From the NCBI GenBank assembly GCA_035577685.1, contig DATLVC010000257.1:1-6474 (forward strand): a stretch of DNA of 6,474 nucleotides, written 5' to 3'. A model generated the notes under the pieces. The model did no database searches. It was given only the letters and a program-made list of their open reading frames with translations, and was not told the DNA's origin. The position numbers and the translations under genes are program-made. The DNA comes from CAIYRG01 sp035577685. Its GTDB lineage: Bacteria > Pseudomonadota > Alphaproteobacteria > Micropepsales > Micropepsaceae. Positions 5,792-6,474 of this stretch are shown in pieces (the stretch's first letter is position 1; each line of letters begins with the position of its first letter).

Positions 5792-6474
5792 ATGGACAGT
5801 TCTTCAAATCCCTACGCCGACCCGCTGGACGCGGCGTTCGATGCTCCATCGGTAGAGCCGGATCACGGCCCGGCCCCGGCCCAACCCGGCCCGGACCCCG
5901 CTTATCTGCGCGGCCTGAACGCCGAGCAGCGTGAAGCCGTGCTTGCGCTGGATGGCCCGGTGCTGGTTCTTGCCGGTGCCGGCACGGGCAAGACGCGGGT
6001 CTTGACGACGCGCCTCGCCCACATCCTCGCCACTCGCCGCGCCTGGCCCAGCCAGATCCTGGCCGTCACCTTCACCAACAAGGCCGCGCGCGAGATGAAG
6101 GAGCGCATCGGCGCGCTGATCGGCGGCACGGTCGAGGGCATGCAATGGCTCGGCACGTTCCATTCCATCGGCGCGCGCATCCTGCGCCGCCATGCCGAAC
6201 TGGCCGGGCTCAAACCCAATTTCACCATCCTCGACCAGGACGACCAGCTTCGCCTCATCAAACAGGTGATCGAGGCGGAGAACATCGACGAGAAGCGCTG
6301 GCCGGCGCGCACGCTGGCGGTGATGATCGACGGCTGGAAAAACCGCGGCCTTGCCCCGGCCGATGTGCCGGACGGCGATTCCCAGGCTTTCGCCTTCGGC
6401 AAGGGGCGCAATCTTTATGCGCTGTATCAGAAGCGGCTGAAGGCGCTGAACGCCGCCGATTTCGGCGACCTGCT
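5792..6474 (+). CDS. uvrD: UvrD/PcrA-type superfamily 1 DNA helicase, N-terminal part (runs off right edge)
   Basis: The first 227 codons of an SF1A 3'-5' DNA helicase, open to the right edge. Residues 1-40 are a Pro/Ala/Asp-rich, probably disordered leader. The Q motif LNAEQREAV (42-50, Q47) follows, then motif I (Walker A) AGAGTGKT (61-68) for ATP binding, motif Ia VTFTNKAAREMKER (92-104) and motif Ib GTFHSIGARILRRH (121-134) for DNA contact. The visible end, LNAADFGDLL, is the segment just before the Walker B DExx motif, which lies beyond the window. UvrD/PcrA acts in nucleotide excision repair, mismatch repair and removal of proteins from DNA. The ATG at 5792 is the first in frame; its ribosome-binding site is weak (TCTGGAA). 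The gene diverges from scoA across 112 bases. UvrD and PcrA are not separable here; Rep is less likely. Confidence 0.92.
   Translation, partial: MDSSSNPYADPLDAAFDAPSVEPDHGPAPAQPGPDPAYLRGLNAEQREAVLALDGPVLVLAGAGTGKTRVLTTRLAHILATRRAWPSQILAVTFTNKAAREMKERIGALIGGTVEGMQWLGTFHSIGARILRRHAELAGLKPNFTILDQDDQLRLIKQVIEAENIDEKRWPARTLAVMIDGWKNRGLAPADVPDGDSQAFAFGKGRNLYALYQKRLKALNAADFGDL

Noticed and set aside
4524..5934. Two long plus-strand frames (4524-5123 and 4894-5934) opposite scoB, scoA and the helicase start
   Set aside because: The products are Arg/Pro/Ala-rich with no known motif, and they overlap two clear CoA-transferase genes and the helicase N-terminus. They are GC-driven shadows.

Overview
This 6.5 kb window is GC-rich chromosomal DNA that looks alphaproteobacterial. 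The support for that is a DUF4169-type small basic protein (a family found almost only in Alphaproteobacteria), an FNR/FixK-type TTGAT-N4-ATCAA box, and housekeeping genes (a UvrD/PcrA helicase and a CoA-transferase pair) with uniform high-GC codon use. I cannot name genus or species. There is no sign of phage, insertion sequence, CRISPR, tRNA or rRNA.

Layout from left to right. Positions 1-429 (minus) hold the 5' part of a GTG-started exported protein of unknown function, running off the left edge; its leader carries a hairpin and a tiny reading frame over the ribosome-binding site. It diverges from a DUF4169 gene at 514-708 (plus). Positions 856-2511 (plus) encode a 551-residue exported protein joining a carboxypeptidase-regulatory-like beta domain, a single c-type haem motif (CTTCH) and a seven-bladed propeller of the virginiamycin-B-lyase type. 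A strong hairpin at 2540-2570 separates it from a convergent flavodoxin gene (2578-3063, minus).

The 227-base divergent region 3064-3290 holds the clearest regulatory signals: a perfect FNR/FixK box at 3120-3133, placed where a class II activator should sit for the flavodoxin promoter, and a perfect 14-base palindrome at 3213-3226 on the side of the next gene. That gene (3291-4307, plus) encodes an unusual staphylococcal-nuclease-like protein without a signal peptide, with a long insertion and a C-terminal extension. It converges on a 3-oxoacid CoA-transferase operon (subunit A 4999-5679, subunit B 4317-4982, minus). The operon diverges from the start of a UvrD/PcrA-type DNA helicase gene (5792 to the right edge).

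The genes do not form one pathway. The coherent pieces are the two-subunit CoA-transferase (ketone-body, polyhydroxybutyrate-derived acid or 3-oxoadipate use) and a flavodoxin probably switched on at low oxygen. The least ordinary items are the haem-propeller fusion protein, the SNase-like protein of unusual build and the FNR-type control of the flavodoxin. I see no convincing evidence for a wholly new multi-gene system.
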